Positions 24,292-34,911 of a DNA stretch of 64,000 nucleotides are shown one piece after another. This stretch comes from Caenorhabditis elegans (Eukaryota > Nematoda > Chromadorea > Rhabditida > Rhabditidae), in assembly GCF_000002985.6 (NCBI RefSeq), contig NC_003280.10:2790001-2854000 (forward strand), read 5' to 3'. Made by a program: the position numbers and the translations under genes. Numbering within the stretch: the first letter of the stretch is position 1; each line of letters starts with the position of its first letter. The notes below the pieces were generated by a model that had not been told where the DNA came from, did no database searches, and was given only the letters and a program-made list of their open reading frames with translations.

Positions 24292-24765
24292 TTACTTTTT
24301 AGCAGTTTCATTTGACAATTCCCTCTTTGCCATTTCCAGATCATAATCCAAATTCCAACTGTTGAAATAGTTGCGCCAAGTGTAATTAACGCCCGTCGGC
24401 AGGTCCTTCATCATTCTGGAAATTGGCTTTTTTTTTTTGAACTTTTGCGGTTTGCAAATGTGCTCTAATGAGAAAAATTCGAATTTTTAGTAAGTTTGAA
24501 GAGTTTTAGATAAAAATTTCAAAAATTTTTTTTTTTTTTTTAATTTTCGAAAAAAAAAAATTTTCAATTTAAAAAAAAAAAAATATTTTTTTAAATTATC
24601 GATTTTTATATAACTTTTTGCTAATATTTTCACTAACATTATGCTCCGATGCTTCTGTAGCCAATTATCATAGTCATCGAATGCCGGGTCCTGAATCGCT
24701 ACGGTAGACGCGATTTTCGGCAGAAAAATCCAAAAAATCAGTGAAATCCACGTGGTTTTCAGCAT
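24292..24765 (-). CDS. Small secreted protein, possible upstream operon partner
   Basis: Exons 24765-24638 and 24415-24292 encode about 83 residues. There is an N-terminal signal peptide (TTWISLIFWIFLPKIAST), then an acidic and aromatic segment (DPAFDDYDNWLQKHRS; GVNYTWRNYFNSWNLDYD). The stop TAA overlaps a perfect donor AA|GTAAAT. The transcript could therefore stop here, leaving a separate gene about 150 bp upstream of the membrane-protein start as in a nematode operon, or splice in frame into that gene at 24147. No homologue recognised. Confidence 0.6.
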
Positions 24766-27068
24766 TTTCTGGAAATTTTTGGTAGATTTTTAAATTCTTT
24801 AATAATATTTGGCCACATTTTAAGAAGATTACACAAAAAATTTAGAAATTTGCCAGGCGGCTGACCGAAACAGCGGAAATTTGCACTTTTAGGCCAAAAT
24901 CTCGTTAATTTTATGGGATTTTATCGATTTTATATGTCAATTTGCACATTTTTCTGTTGAAAATTTGAGCAATCACCTAAATTTGTTGCTTTTTCCATTT
25001 TAAATTGGGAAATTCACCGAAAAGGTAACAAAACAAAATTTTTAGCATATTCTATTGCCATTTTTAAGGAAAAACTACATTTTCTGAAATTTTTTGATAA
25101 AAAATCATATATTACATGGAAAAATTAGTGGAAAAACAAATAAAATTTGTGAAAAACAATTTAAATTAAAAAAAAAAATTACACGCTACGGTGTGCGGTT
25201 CACCGTTGCGTACTGCTGCACACTTTCACAGCTACAGTAGTCGACGAGAACAATTTATTGATTTTTTGTGATTTCGAAGCCATTTTCAATGGAGAAACTG
25301 GAATTTCTGGAAATTTTACAAGACATCTGAAAGAATAATGTATGAAAAGATTGTTTTTGGAATTAAAAGTTAAAATTATAGATAATTTAACAAGCTTAAA
25401 TACAAATTCGGTGAAAACAAATTAAAAAAATTTCGAATATTTTGAAAGAAAATTAAAAAATTAAAACTTACTAAAAACCTGAATTCAATGATTTTTTAAA
25501 TACTTGTCAACTCAAAAATTGGAGTTATGAAGCGGCCGACATCTTACAGGCTCCTGAAAAGTGGAATCATTCTGGCTGATGACGTCTGCTATGGTTGGTG
25601 TCCCGTGTAAGCAAATTTTATGCAGGAAATCTAATCGATAAACGGTATTTCTCACATACATGTTGGGGCAACATGGGGTGAGAATTGGTGCAGCAGGAGT
25701 TTTGGGAAAAAGAGACAAGTACACCGATTACGCAATAAGCCACATGACAGTTGTTGAGTTTAAAGGTTCATATCTCCGCGGAAACTGAGTTTTTCAAAAA
25801 ACTTTCTATTAGCAAAATAATCTACAGAAAATTTGCTACATTTTGTTAGTTGATAACTTTCTTGTACCATTTACCTGTAAAAAGTTATACAACTTTGAAA
25901 ATGTCAACTTTTTTTTCGAAAAAAAATTGTTAAGTGCTGAAAAGTTTGGCTTGTTTTAGAGGGGGGTCTTACCTCGCAGCAAAATTAGTAAAGTCTGATA
26001 ACATACACAATAATCTACAGAAAATTTGCTACATTTTTTCAATTGACAACTTTTTTGTATCATGTACCTGTAGAGAGCACCACGAATTTGAAAATTTCAA
26101 ATATTTTTTTAAGTAAACAAATTTGGAAAAGTTGTCTTAAATTTGTTTCCCAAAACCCTAACTAACCTTTTTCCTTATTGTAACTGTGCATTCGATCAAT
26201 GTCTCCTGTTGCGCAACCTACAGGTGTGCATAACAATGTGCTCATTCTCTCCCCCCGCGGTCTCTTCCTAGAACTCCTTGTCTGACTTGGCAGTCACTTT
26301 TTATCTACTGTTTTTTGAGTTTCTTTTAATTTTGTTTAAGTTTTACCATTTGTGCTTTAATAATATTAACATAACTCAAGTTTTCAATTTATTGCTACTC
26401 GACCATTTTATACTACAATTTTTTTTTCGCAAAAAAAAGTTGACATTTACAAAGCAGTGTAACTTTTTTCTGGTATGTGGTGCAAAAAAGTTGTCAACTA
26501 ACAAATTGTAGCAAAGTTTACGTAGATTATTTTGTTAGTTGACCACTTTTTACAACTTTTGCTGCCAACCGAGTTATAGGCTTCGAAACACTGGTTAGCC
26601 CACCCTTTCCCCACTCTCTATTTCTTTGAAACCCGCCTAGCTCCTTTGCCAGTTTATATAGAAAAAAGTGGTCAACTAACAAAATGTAGGAAATTTTATG
26701 TAGGCTAATCTGAAATTTTAAAACTTTTCAAAAACTTAGTCACCGGCAAAGATATAGGTCTCCAAACGTGGGTCAAACTTTTTTTCTTCCCTTTTTTCTC
26801 CTTCTGTCAAAAATCCCTTATAACTCATGTGCCAGGTAAGGTACAAAAAATTTGTCAACTAGGAAAATGTAGCAAATTTTATTTTCTTCACTTTGTCAGT
26901 AAAAAAATTTTTCTACCTACCCTAGTTTTTTAGTTATACCAGTCTGTCTGTAGCCTAAATTTTCCCTCCTACTTTATGGCTAGCTGCCAAAAATCGATTT
27001 TTCTTGGCCGGTTGACAACTTTTACCGATTCAAATATATCACCGACTAGCCTAATTTTTTCCAGCAAA
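24766..27068. other. Intergenic repeat-rich region upstream of the SET gene
   Basis: It holds AT-rich sequence and several copies of a dispersed motif, GTTAGTTGA(C/A)AACTTTTT with ACAAAATGTAGAAAATTT, near 25.85, 26.03, 26.5, 26.66 and 26.87 kb. The ORF at 25512-25724 (minus) has no splice context or domain. No gene is supported. Confidence 0.5.
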
Positions 27069-29123
27069 ATGAGCTCCCGCACCTTGAGATCCAGTTCCAG
27101 TTCCAATGCTATCAGCACCAAGACCCAGCCGAAAACTGAAGAGGCTCCACTGGTAAGCCTCCTTTGTAAGCCTAAGCCTAGTCCTAAGTCTAAGCCTAAA
27201 CCTAAGCCTAATTCTAAGGCCAAGCCTAAGCCTAAGCCTACGCCTAAGCCTACGCCTAAGCCTAACCAAATTCCAAAAAATTTCCAGATTCCTGTCACCA
27301 AAGGCCCAGTAATCCGAATGACCTCCAACATGGCCGACAAGGCCCAAAATGACCACTCCATGTGGCCCTCGACATCGAAATTTGAATCGATTTGGGGAAA
27401 TGTATTGGGGGAGCGGGTGAATAAGAGCACCATCGCAGCTATCAGAGAGGGAATGAAAATCGAGAATAAGGTAAGTTATTGGAATTTTTGTGATTTTTTA
27501 TGCCAATCCAAGCTAGATAAGCAAAATATTTCAGGTAACCTGTGGCTGCAGGCCAGGCCAAGACTGCTCCACCAATCCAGCGTGCCGCTGCTTCCAGACG
27601 GCTTCAAGGCTCCGCGAGCACTTTGGGAGCGATATTTTGGTATGAATTTATTGTAAGTAGAGTAAAAATTCTAATAGTTTGGCTTCAGACCCGAGGGAAG
27701 CCTGTGAAAACCGTCGACACTATGTATTGGGATCGACCGATGTTTGCGTGCTCGGGGAGGTGAGTTAAAAGTTAAATTTTAACAAAATGTTACATTTTAC
27801 GTGTAGAATATTCTATGCAGATAATTTTGTTAGTTGGAAGTTTTTTGAAAGCTTTAATGGTTGCGGAGATACAGCACTTTGAAGTTTGGAGGTTGAGAGA
27901 GGAGACGCAGGCGGCGAGAGCGTCTGCATGTCTGGCCTCTCCCCTTTCCTTCTCTCTAGGTCTTTTGCGCAGGCCTAACTTTAAAGGACTATAACTCGAG
28001 AACCGCTTTAGCTAGCAAAAAACTTCCAACTAGACAACTACTCAGAATTTTATTTTAAACATTTTGTTAGTTGAAAACTTTTTGATAGCTCTCACTATTG
28101 CTGAGATACAGTACCTTGAACATTTCCAGCTGCGGATGCAAAGGACAATGCAATTTGAACGCTCTTCAAGACATTTGCGAAGACCCGGCAAAGAAATTCA
28201 AGATCACAAGGACCGACGGAAAAGGTTTCTGCGTCTACTCCGCGAGGGTTATCAAGAAAGGTAATACCTAATAAATTATCTGGAAACTATCAAATTTTTA
28301 ATATTTTCAGGATCCCCCGTTCTGGAGTTTTCTGGAGAAATTACAGATTACCTAGCGATAAAGAGCAACGCAGATATTGAGCAATATTCCATAATGCTTT
28401 ATAACAATGAAACGAAGCTTTGTGATTTCTTTAGTAAGGAGGAAAATCTTAGCTCCAAGTATAAAAAGATTTTGTGGGTGAGTGAATGGGGTTAGAGTTT
28501 TGAAAAATTTTGAAAAACTTAGGAAAATTTTGAAAAATTTAAAAATTTCAGAGCGCGTATCGATCAAAAGCCTGGATCAACCCGCTGAACAGAGGCAATT
28601 GTGCTAGGTTTTTCTCCCATGGGTGCAAAGCGAACATGGAGCTTGGGAGGTTAGTTAAATCAACGTAAAATTGAATTCTGATCAATTTTGTAGTTGAAAA
28701 TTTTTTTCAGATATGAGCGCCCAAACTTTCAACGCTTATATCTCTGTAACGGTTAGAAATAGAAAGAAATTTCAAACTAACGTATTTATCAGAATTTGAT
28801 TCTCTATTCAGTGAAAACAAAAAAAAGATTGAATTTATTTTTTCAGAGTTTTCCAAGGCGGTTTTTCTCCAGCCGACATGAAAATCGTCCTGTTTGCGAA
28901 GGAAATCATCAAGCCGGGAACCGAGCTCACGTTTAACTACGGGCCCAGTTATAAGGAGATCTTCCTGGGTAATAAGTGTCTCTGCGAGGCTTGCAAGAAG
29001 GAAGCTGTGAAGAAACTGGAGAACGCTGTGAAAAGAATCCTGAAAAATTCTCGAGACCCTAGTGAGCCCCCGAGCAAGAAAAAAAGCGTGAAAAAGTTAG
29101 ATGGTAAGGAGAATGTACGCTAA
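27069..29123 (+). CDS. Pre-SET/SET domain protein lysine methyltransferase
   Basis: Exons: 27069-27152, 27288-27470, 27535-27639, 27689-27759, 28130-28260, 28311-28477, 28552-28649, 28847-29123. This gives about 371 residues. Such proteins transfer methyl groups from S-adenosylmethionine to lysine, usually on histone H3. The pre-SET zinc cluster is visible as CGCRPGQDCSTNPACRC and SCGCKGQCN. The SET domain begins GKGFCVYSARVIKKG with a following FSGEI. It contains RFFSHGCKAN (canonical RFINHSCxPN) and ELTFNYG, then a short post-SET KCLCEAC. The tail is lysine-rich. The ATG follows TTTTTTCCAGCAAA, a likely trans-splice site. Intron 1 contains telomere-like repeats and is 135 bp, so its retention would keep the frame. 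It resembles the small SET proteins of C. elegans; the orthologue is not assigned. Confidence 0.9.
27160..27270. repeat. Interstitial telomere-like (GCCTAA)n in SET-gene intron 1
   Basis: Degenerate GCCTAA repeats, the reverse complement of the nematode telomere unit TTAGGC, fill most of the first intron. In the gene frame they would read as alternating Lys-Pro. Confidence 0.85.
27815..28065. repeat. Palindromic GACGCAG-family element in SET-gene intron 4
   Basis: The arms are AGTTTTTTGAAAGCTTTAATG / GCGGAGATACAGCACTTTGAAG and AACTTTAAAGGACTATAACTC / GCTAGCAAAAAACTTCC, around GAGACGCAGGCGG. The inner right arm is diverged. A second half-element follows at 28065-28110. Confidence 0.55.
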
Positions 29124-29434
29124 TAAGATTGATAATTGATAATTGATAATGATTAACTAATAAATACTGTATTTCCTTTCAAAAATTTTATTTTGTTCTT
29201 TGTTCAACCATAACTCGAAAAGTAACCGTTTTCGTTAAAAACTGTCAACTGACAAATTAATCAGCGTGAAAAGTAAAACATATTTGTAGTTGGCAACTTT
29301 TTTGTATGTTAATCCAAAAAAAAATTATAGCAGCCGACATCTCACTGGCTGCTGCAATTTTTTTCTGGATTGACTCACAAAAAGGGTTTTTTTTAATTTA
29401 TAGCAGTTTTAAGATTAAAAGTCTTTAAAAAAAG
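29124..29434. other. Short intergenic region between convergent SET and fucosyltransferase genes
   Basis: Contains the 3' flank of the SET gene and one dispersed TGTCAACTGACAAATTAATC / GTTGGCAACTTTTT repeat. No gene seen. Confidence 0.5.
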
Positions 29435-32400
29435 CTATATCAAATACTTCATTCCAATTGAATTATTACACACTCCTGCTGCCTGCCAATTTTCATTTGC
29501 ATTTTTATAAAATTTACGATTTTCTAAAATTAAATTTTCATCCTGAAGTCGTTCACATAAACGGCACCATCCTGAGAACCCGTTGTCGAATATTACCCTG
29601 AAATTTTGGGAAATATCATTTTCAGACATTTTTGAACATTTTCGGACCGTTAAAATTTTTTAAAATGTTGACAAAATTTCAGTTATTTTTCCAGAAATTT
29701 TCAGAAAGTTTCTAAAAAAAATTCCAAAATTTTCTGACATTTTGGAGATTTTCAGGAATTTTCTGACATTTTCAGACATTTTTAAACTCCAATTCTCACC
29801 TATAATCCTTCCTCCACTCGTGAAATTTCAAATAAAAATCCTTTTCACTCCCGACCTTTTCCACAAAATCCACAAACTCCTCCAGATTCTGAAAATCGTC
29901 CACAGAAATGTACGCGGGATCCGGGACTCCGAGCTGTCGCACAACTTCCCGCTGGAGCACAATTGGCACAGCCATTCGATCGCCCAGCGATTTCCAGAAC
30001 TTTTCAGTGACATAATCCACACAATTCGAATTTTCCAGTGCTAAATAAAACTTGTAGGGCTCAATGAGCTCCCGGACACAGGGCTCCGTCCGTTTTTGTA
30101 CTCCCATACAGGCTCCCGGCGGGGCTCCACAGGCTCCCCAAACGTCGGCTTCCAGGCCTTTCTGGATCATTTTCCCGATCAGTTGGATTCGATTGTTCGG
30201 GGTGTTGCAGTTGGAGCCGAGCCACGTGGCAGTCTTTGTTTTGAGGCTCCAGATTGAGTTGACGTCGATTTTGGCTGAAAATTTGGCTTGAAAACTCTAA
30301 AAAATGAATTTTTGTTCAAATGGCGCAGTGGGATTCTGCACAACTTCAACCTGGAGGGTCATGGGTTCAATCTCGGCAGTGGTGGAAATATTTTTATGAT
30401 TTTTTTTAAAATGTGGGAAGCTTTGAAAACATTCCAAAATTCGCCAAAATGGGGGTTGGCACCTACCTACGGTACTTTCTTATGGTGCCTACCTATAATG
30501 CCTATCTACATCACCTACCTATGGTACCTGCCTATGGTACCTACCTATGGTGCCTGCCTACCTATGGTACCTAGGACGCCTACCTATGGTGCCTACCTAC
30601 AGCTCCTACCATTGGTGCCTACCTATGGTAACTACCTATGGTACCTACCTGAACTGCCTACCTACCTATGATGCCTATCTATGACACCTGCCTAAGTTAA
30701 GTACCTTTCTAAATATAATAACTACTTATAATGCCCACCTATGGTACCTAGTTATGGTTCCTATTTATGGTGCCTACCTATGGTGCCTACCTATGGTATC
30801 TACCTAATAGCCTATGGTATCTATAGTGCCTACCTATGGTACCTACCAATGGCGCCTATCAATGATACCTGCCTGTGACCTACCTACAACGTTTGGTGCC
30901 TACCTATTGTACCTACCTACCTGTGGTGCCTACCTATGACACCTACCTAAGTTAAATACCTATCTCTAATGGCTACCTATGGTTCCTATCTATAGTCACT
31001 ACCTATGATACCTACCTATGACACCTATCCATGGTACCTACCTACCTACCTACCTATGATACCTACCTCTGATGCCTACCTATGATACCTACCAATGGCA
31101 CCTATCCATGGTACCTACCTACCTACCTACCTGGCACATCCATCTTCTCCATGTACCCATATGGTGCCCATAGATCTGCATCCCGGCGATACGTCATTGT
31201 CCAATTGAACAAATCTGAGAAAAATTTTATCCAATCTCTATGTCATTTTGTCACTTTTTGCTCACTTTTTTCGGTTGGAAGCTGCTCATGGCTCGGGCTC
31301 TCAATGTTCCATAAAATCCATGGAACATTGGGTTTTCGCAATTTTTTGAGATTTGGGAGAATTTTGACCTAAAAACTTTGATTTTACTTAATTTATCTCA
31401 AAAAACTCACTGCTTCAAAAAAGTTCCTACTATGAAAAAGCAGCGCATCAGAAGTTGAAGCCTCGGAAAAATTCCGTGTAACTCTACAAAATTTCTGAAA
31501 ATTGCGATATTTTTCTGAAATTTTTTTTCCTGCGACCTACTTTCAGCTCCGGGCAAGTCAGAAATGCCATTTCTGCGTCTATGGGGTCTCCATAATAAGT
31601 GGTTGCCACGTAGATGGTCACATTTTTGCGCGGTACAGAGAATTCCGAGGGGCCGCTGAGTTGGAGGAATTTGGAGACTGGAAATGGAATTTGAAACTGG
31701 TTTCCGTCATATTTAAAGTAAATAAAAAATATTTGACTTATGTGGGGATTGAACCCGTGACCTTCTGCTCCGAAGTTGTCAAAAATCGCACTGCGAAACT
31801 CGACCATTTGATCCCAAAATTGAAGTTTTTCAATTTGGAACCACTTTTCAATAAATTTGGAATATTTTCTGGTGAATTAAAGCAAGAGAAAAATGTTTGG
31901 CCCACACTGGGTTTGAACCTAGGACCTTCCGAGCCGAATATATCAAAAATGCCACTGCACCACTCGAATAGTTGAGCCCAATAATTGGAGTTGTTTCAAT
32001 TTGGAACTATTTTTCAGAAATTTTGGAATATTTTCTGATAGATTACACCATAACAAAAATATTCTACCTGCGTGGAGATCGAACCGGTGACCTTGTTCTC
32101 CAAACTTGTAAAAAATCCCACTGCGCCATTTAATTTTTTTTTGAACAAAGCTGGTATTTTTCCAACTTACGCAGCTTTCCTACGTTCCTCGCATAAAACA
32201 AAAAATATTCGACCACATCTGGGGTCGAACCCCGAACCTTCTGATTGGAACTCTTCGAAAATCCCACTGCGCCACTTGGACATTTTAAGCCAAAATTTGA
32301 ATTTTTAATTTTTTTTTTGAATTTTGCACAACTTTTTGGACTTTTGAGGAAATTTTATCAAAATATAACTTACGAAAATCGGCCGAATAAAAAAATTGCC

Positions 32401-32476
32401 AAAAAGTCAGTATAACTACAGCGTAAACTCCAAAAATAACCAGAAATTTCCAGAAATTGCCACTTGTCGAAGACAT
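29435..32476 (-). CDS. Alpha-1,3-fucosyltransferase (GT10), type II Golgi protein
   Basis: Exons: 32476-32374, 31677-31541, 31461-31411, 31368-31266, 31214-31131, 30274-29800, 29597-29435. This gives about 371 residues. The enzyme moves fucose from GDP-fucose to N-acetylglucosamine of glycans in the Golgi. A short cytoplasmic start is followed by one membrane anchor (FWKFLVIFGVYAVVILTFW). Family motifs occur in order: DALLFHSRNF, PWILWNIESPSHE, FNWTMTYRRDADLWAPYG, then the acceptor-site hallmark FYLALENSNCVDYVTEKFW and a C-terminal cysteine pair (GWCRLC). All seven exons join in phase. The intron after exon 5 carries a long CTACCTATGG minisatellite that starts at the splice donor itself. Intron 1 is full of tRNA-like repeats. 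The gene is divergent from the small secreted peptide gene at 32.9 kb. C. elegans has several such fut genes; no specific orthologue assigned. Confidence 0.93.
30317..30385 (+). repeat. tRNA-derived SINE-like repeat
   Basis: TGGCGCAGTGGGATTC resembles a pol III A box and GGGTTCAATCTC a B box about 30 bp later. It lies in the fucosyltransferase intron between exons 5 and 6 and does not fold as an intact tRNA by eye. Confidence 0.6.
30460..31130. repeat. CTACCTATGGTGC minisatellite in fucosyltransferase intron
   Basis: Tandem degenerate units such as CCTACCTATGGTGCCTACC over about 670 bp. In the gene sense this is GGTAGGTAGGTACCATAGG. The right end abuts exon 5, where the donor is embedded in (GTAG)n. 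The ORFs over it are repeat translations. Confidence 0.9.
31736..32290 (-). repeat. Four tRNA-derived SINE-like repeats in reverse orientation
   Basis: Copies at about 31741-31806, 31910-31975, 32071-32135 and 32217-32280 share (reverse complement) an A-box-like TGGCGCAGTGGGATTTT and a B-box-like GGTTCGA(C/T)CCC. All are in the first intron of the fucosyltransferase gene. They differ enough from one another to be old insertions or duplications. Confidence 0.65.
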
Positions 32477-32873
32477 GCTAGTTGGAATATATGACGAAAA
32501 ATGTTTGTAAATGTGAAAAAAGCGGAAATAACAACATTACTCACACGGGTGTACGGAGACCGATCACTGAAATATTGAACGAAAAGAACCAAAAAAACAG
32601 AGAGATTAGGCTTAGTTTTTGGTGTGTTTTGGTAAAATTTTACGTGTTATGACTGCTAAGTTTGTTAAAATGGAAAATGCAAAAAACTTTTTTAAAAAAT
32701 TTTTGAAAAAAAAAAAAAATTTTTTTGTCAAAATTTTTTTTTTCAATTTTAATGTTTTTTCCAAATTTTTTAAATCTGTCTACATTTTAATCCACAGTTA
32801 AACCTATTAAGCCTCATCAATGCATTTATAAACCCCACTCCCCCTTGTCAAAATCCAATTTCCAACTACCGCT

Positions 32874-33059
32874 ATGAACTTCCTCCACTTCCTCGTATTT
32901 TTCCTAAATTGTTTGATTTTCCATTCAATTTTTGCTATGACATACGAATCTAGTGGTAAGTTTATTTTCAAATTAAAATAAAATCTACGAAAAATGTAAA
33001 TATTTTCAGAAGAAACAATGTTCGAGGTTCCGGAGCATGATTTTGGAGTTTCGGAATAA
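32874..33059 (+). CDS. Small secreted peptide, 43 residues, two exons
   Basis: Exons 32874-32955 and 33010-33059 join at a GT..AG intron of 54 bp in phase 1. The product begins MNFLHFLVFFLNCLIFHSIF, a strong signal peptide, and ends in a short acidic mature part (MTYESSEETMFEVPEHDFG). There is no dibasic processing site. A TATA-like TTTATAAA lies about 50 bp before the ATG. No relative recognised. The model rests only on the signal peptide, splice sites, frame and TATA context. Confidence 0.55.
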
Positions 33060-33756
33060 TTTCTTGAATTTTTCAAATTTTTGAGTGAATGAAGCTTTCA
33101 TTTAGTTCAAAATTTGATATTCTATTTAAAACAAAATACAGAAATACTTACATTTTGAGCATTTCCAAAAAAAGTTCGAATGGCGCAGTGGGATTTACGA
33201 CAAGTTCGGAACAGGAGGCCGCAGGTTCAATCCCCGCTGTGGTAAAACATTTTTCTCTTATTGTAATTTACTTTAAAATGTTCCAAAATTTACGATAATT
33301 GTTAAAAACTAAAAAATGTTTGTTTTTGGCTGAAATGCTCGACTGGCGCAGTGGGATTTTCGACAAGTTCCGAGCAGGAGGTCGTAGGTTCAATCCCCAT
33401 GGCGGTTAAATGTTTTTTTTTTGAATAAAACTTTATTTTTACACTGGAAAAATTAATAAGATTTATTTTGCCCAACATGCCAGGTCATTGGTCAGTCCTG
33501 CCGAACACTCTCCGGAAGACTCTTAGCCCTGAGCATGACAGGTATGATACAGGTTCTGTCAGAACTTTGACAAATGTTGGCAGAAGGGTCACAGAATCAA
33601 TATAGGAGTCATTATGTACTTCTGAAACAAGTTTTTAAGAATTCAAATTCTTGACTGCTTCTTCATGAAGTAGTTCAAAATTTGTACGCTGACAATGTAA
33701 AAAACGTTTGAATGCTCAATATTTATTTGCTTCACAAAAAAGTTTAAATCAACACT
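33060..33756. other. Intergenic region before cluster A
   Basis: Holds the two tRNA-like repeats and an unclassified stretch at about 33470-33610 (CCAACATGCCAGGTCATTGG, ATGACAGG). No gene seen. Confidence 0.5.
33177..33405 (+). repeat. Two tRNA-derived SINE-like repeats in tandem
   Basis: Copies at 33177-33241 and 33341-33405 share TGGCGCAGTGGGATTT, CGACAAGTTC, GGAGG(C/T)CG(C/T)AGG and GGTTCAATCCCC. The A-box and B-box spacing matches the copies in the fucosyltransferase introns. Confidence 0.7.
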
Positions 33757-34258
33757 TTAATATTGGGGTTGTTCATTTTTGCACTTGTCAGTGACACATT
33801 TGTGGACACTGTAAATTCGGAAAAGACCCGGCAACTGTTTATTCTAAAAAATTTAAAGTTGAACCTTCAAAATAAAAACAGACGTACCTCATCGAGCAAG
33901 AGGTATACGTAATAACCTCTCTCATATTGACTTTCCAGGTAAACCAAGGCTTCAGCTGTGTTGCCTTTGATCGAAAACTTTTTAATTTCCGATTCCATGA
34001 TTGGGTATCTTTTCAGATTGTCGACATCTGGAAGTTTTATGAAAATTATCCGAGTATTTTCTCTCCTCTTTCCTATTGCTTACCGGCTCCCTTTCGGAAC
34101 AATTTGTAAAGACATTCATCTTTACGCTGTTCAAGGCAACCTATCGCCATATTGATGGTTCTTTTGGCAATCTTTTGCATTTTTTCTTCGGGAGATATCA
34201 ATGCGGAGGAGAAGCTTGCCAGAGCCAGGAGCAGAAGGATGGTAGTTGGAGATGTCAT
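33757..34258 (-). CDS. Cluster A small secreted protein, copy 1
   Basis: Exons 34258-34084, 34027-33888 and 33843-33757 encode about 133 residues; intron phases are 1 and 0. There is a signal peptide (SPTTILLLLALASFSSAL), then a helix-rich segment with two cysteines (AIGCLEQRKDECLYKLF) unique to this copy. The second exon starts DVDNLKRYP and ends in a YYVYLLLDE strand. The third has the family C-x4-C (HKCVTDKC). Role unknown; likely an extracellular protein. The gene is head-to-head with copy 2, sharing a 155 bp promoter. It is most like copy 3, which occupies the same position in the next pair. Confidence 0.8.
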
Positions 34259-34413
34259 CGTTGAATGATGAGGAAAAGGATGGTGAGCGATGCTTAATAG
34301 GATGGATGTAATTGGATTTGAGAGGGGGCGTGATGGGAACCGTCCTAATTCGATTTGCGCGATCGGAATAAAAGTTCAAAATTCTCAAATTTTCCATCAT
34401 TCTCCACCAAACG
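34259..34413. promoter_or_regulatory. Bidirectional promoter of cluster A copies 1 and 2
   Basis: The whole spacer between two start codons is 155 bp. It contains GTAATTGGATTTGAGAGGGG (34308-34327), closely matched in the second pair, and an AATAAAAG TATA-like box at 34367-34374, about 40 bp before the copy 2 ATG. Confidence 0.6.
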
Positions 34414-34911
34414 ATGAGAGTTATCCTTCTTCTTCTGGCTCTGACAGTCTTCTGTGCGGCCGATGCTCTGGATTGGACAGCCTTATTCGGTATTCAATCG
34501 AAGTTGATCCTTCAAGCCAAGAAAACCAATTCGCTTTCGACTCTCTATTCACTCATTCCACGAGGACAAGGTATGTTATCAGAATTAAAGAAGGACCTGC
34601 CGGAGATGAAAACATATCAATTTCCAGATATCGACCAGTATCTCGCAACTCACGATGTTCGAGACGTTCACGTCTTCACAGCAGGCAGTAGCACTTTGGG
34701 ATCTCGAGCTCTGGCTGAACTCACTGTATACAGAGGTTATCACCAAGATAGAGTCTACGCGTATCTCTGGCTCAGTCCGGTAGGTTAAAGCTGCTGTTGA
34801 GAAAGCATTAAGATGAGATTTCAGAGCAAGCAGAGCGCCACCGGATACACAATGTCCAAGGGATTCATCTGTGCCAACATTATGTGCGTTGGAGAGCAGC
34901 CATCAGTTTGA
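34414..34911 (+). CDS. Cluster A small secreted protein, copy 2
   Basis: Exons 34414-34570, 34628-34779 and 34825-34911 encode about 131 residues, phases 1 and 0. The signal peptide is RVILLLLALTVFCAADA. The mature start DWTALFGIQSKLILQAKK is shared with copies 4 and 5. Exon 2 runs from DIDQYLATHD to RVYAYLWLSP. Exon 3 has the strongly conserved GYTMSKGFIC and the C-x4-C pair. The compact helix-then-strand layout hints at a small alpha-beta fold, but no Pfam family was recognised. Confidence 0.85.

Noticed and set aside
25512-25724. 70-residue minus ORF with Cys and Pro
   Set aside because: No splice or promoter context; part of the sequence (GCCGACATCT) recurs in other spacers, suggesting a repeat.
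26969-27433. Leu/Gly-rich minus ORF over the SET gene
   Set aside because: Antisense shadow of the GCCTAA repeat and of SET-gene exons.
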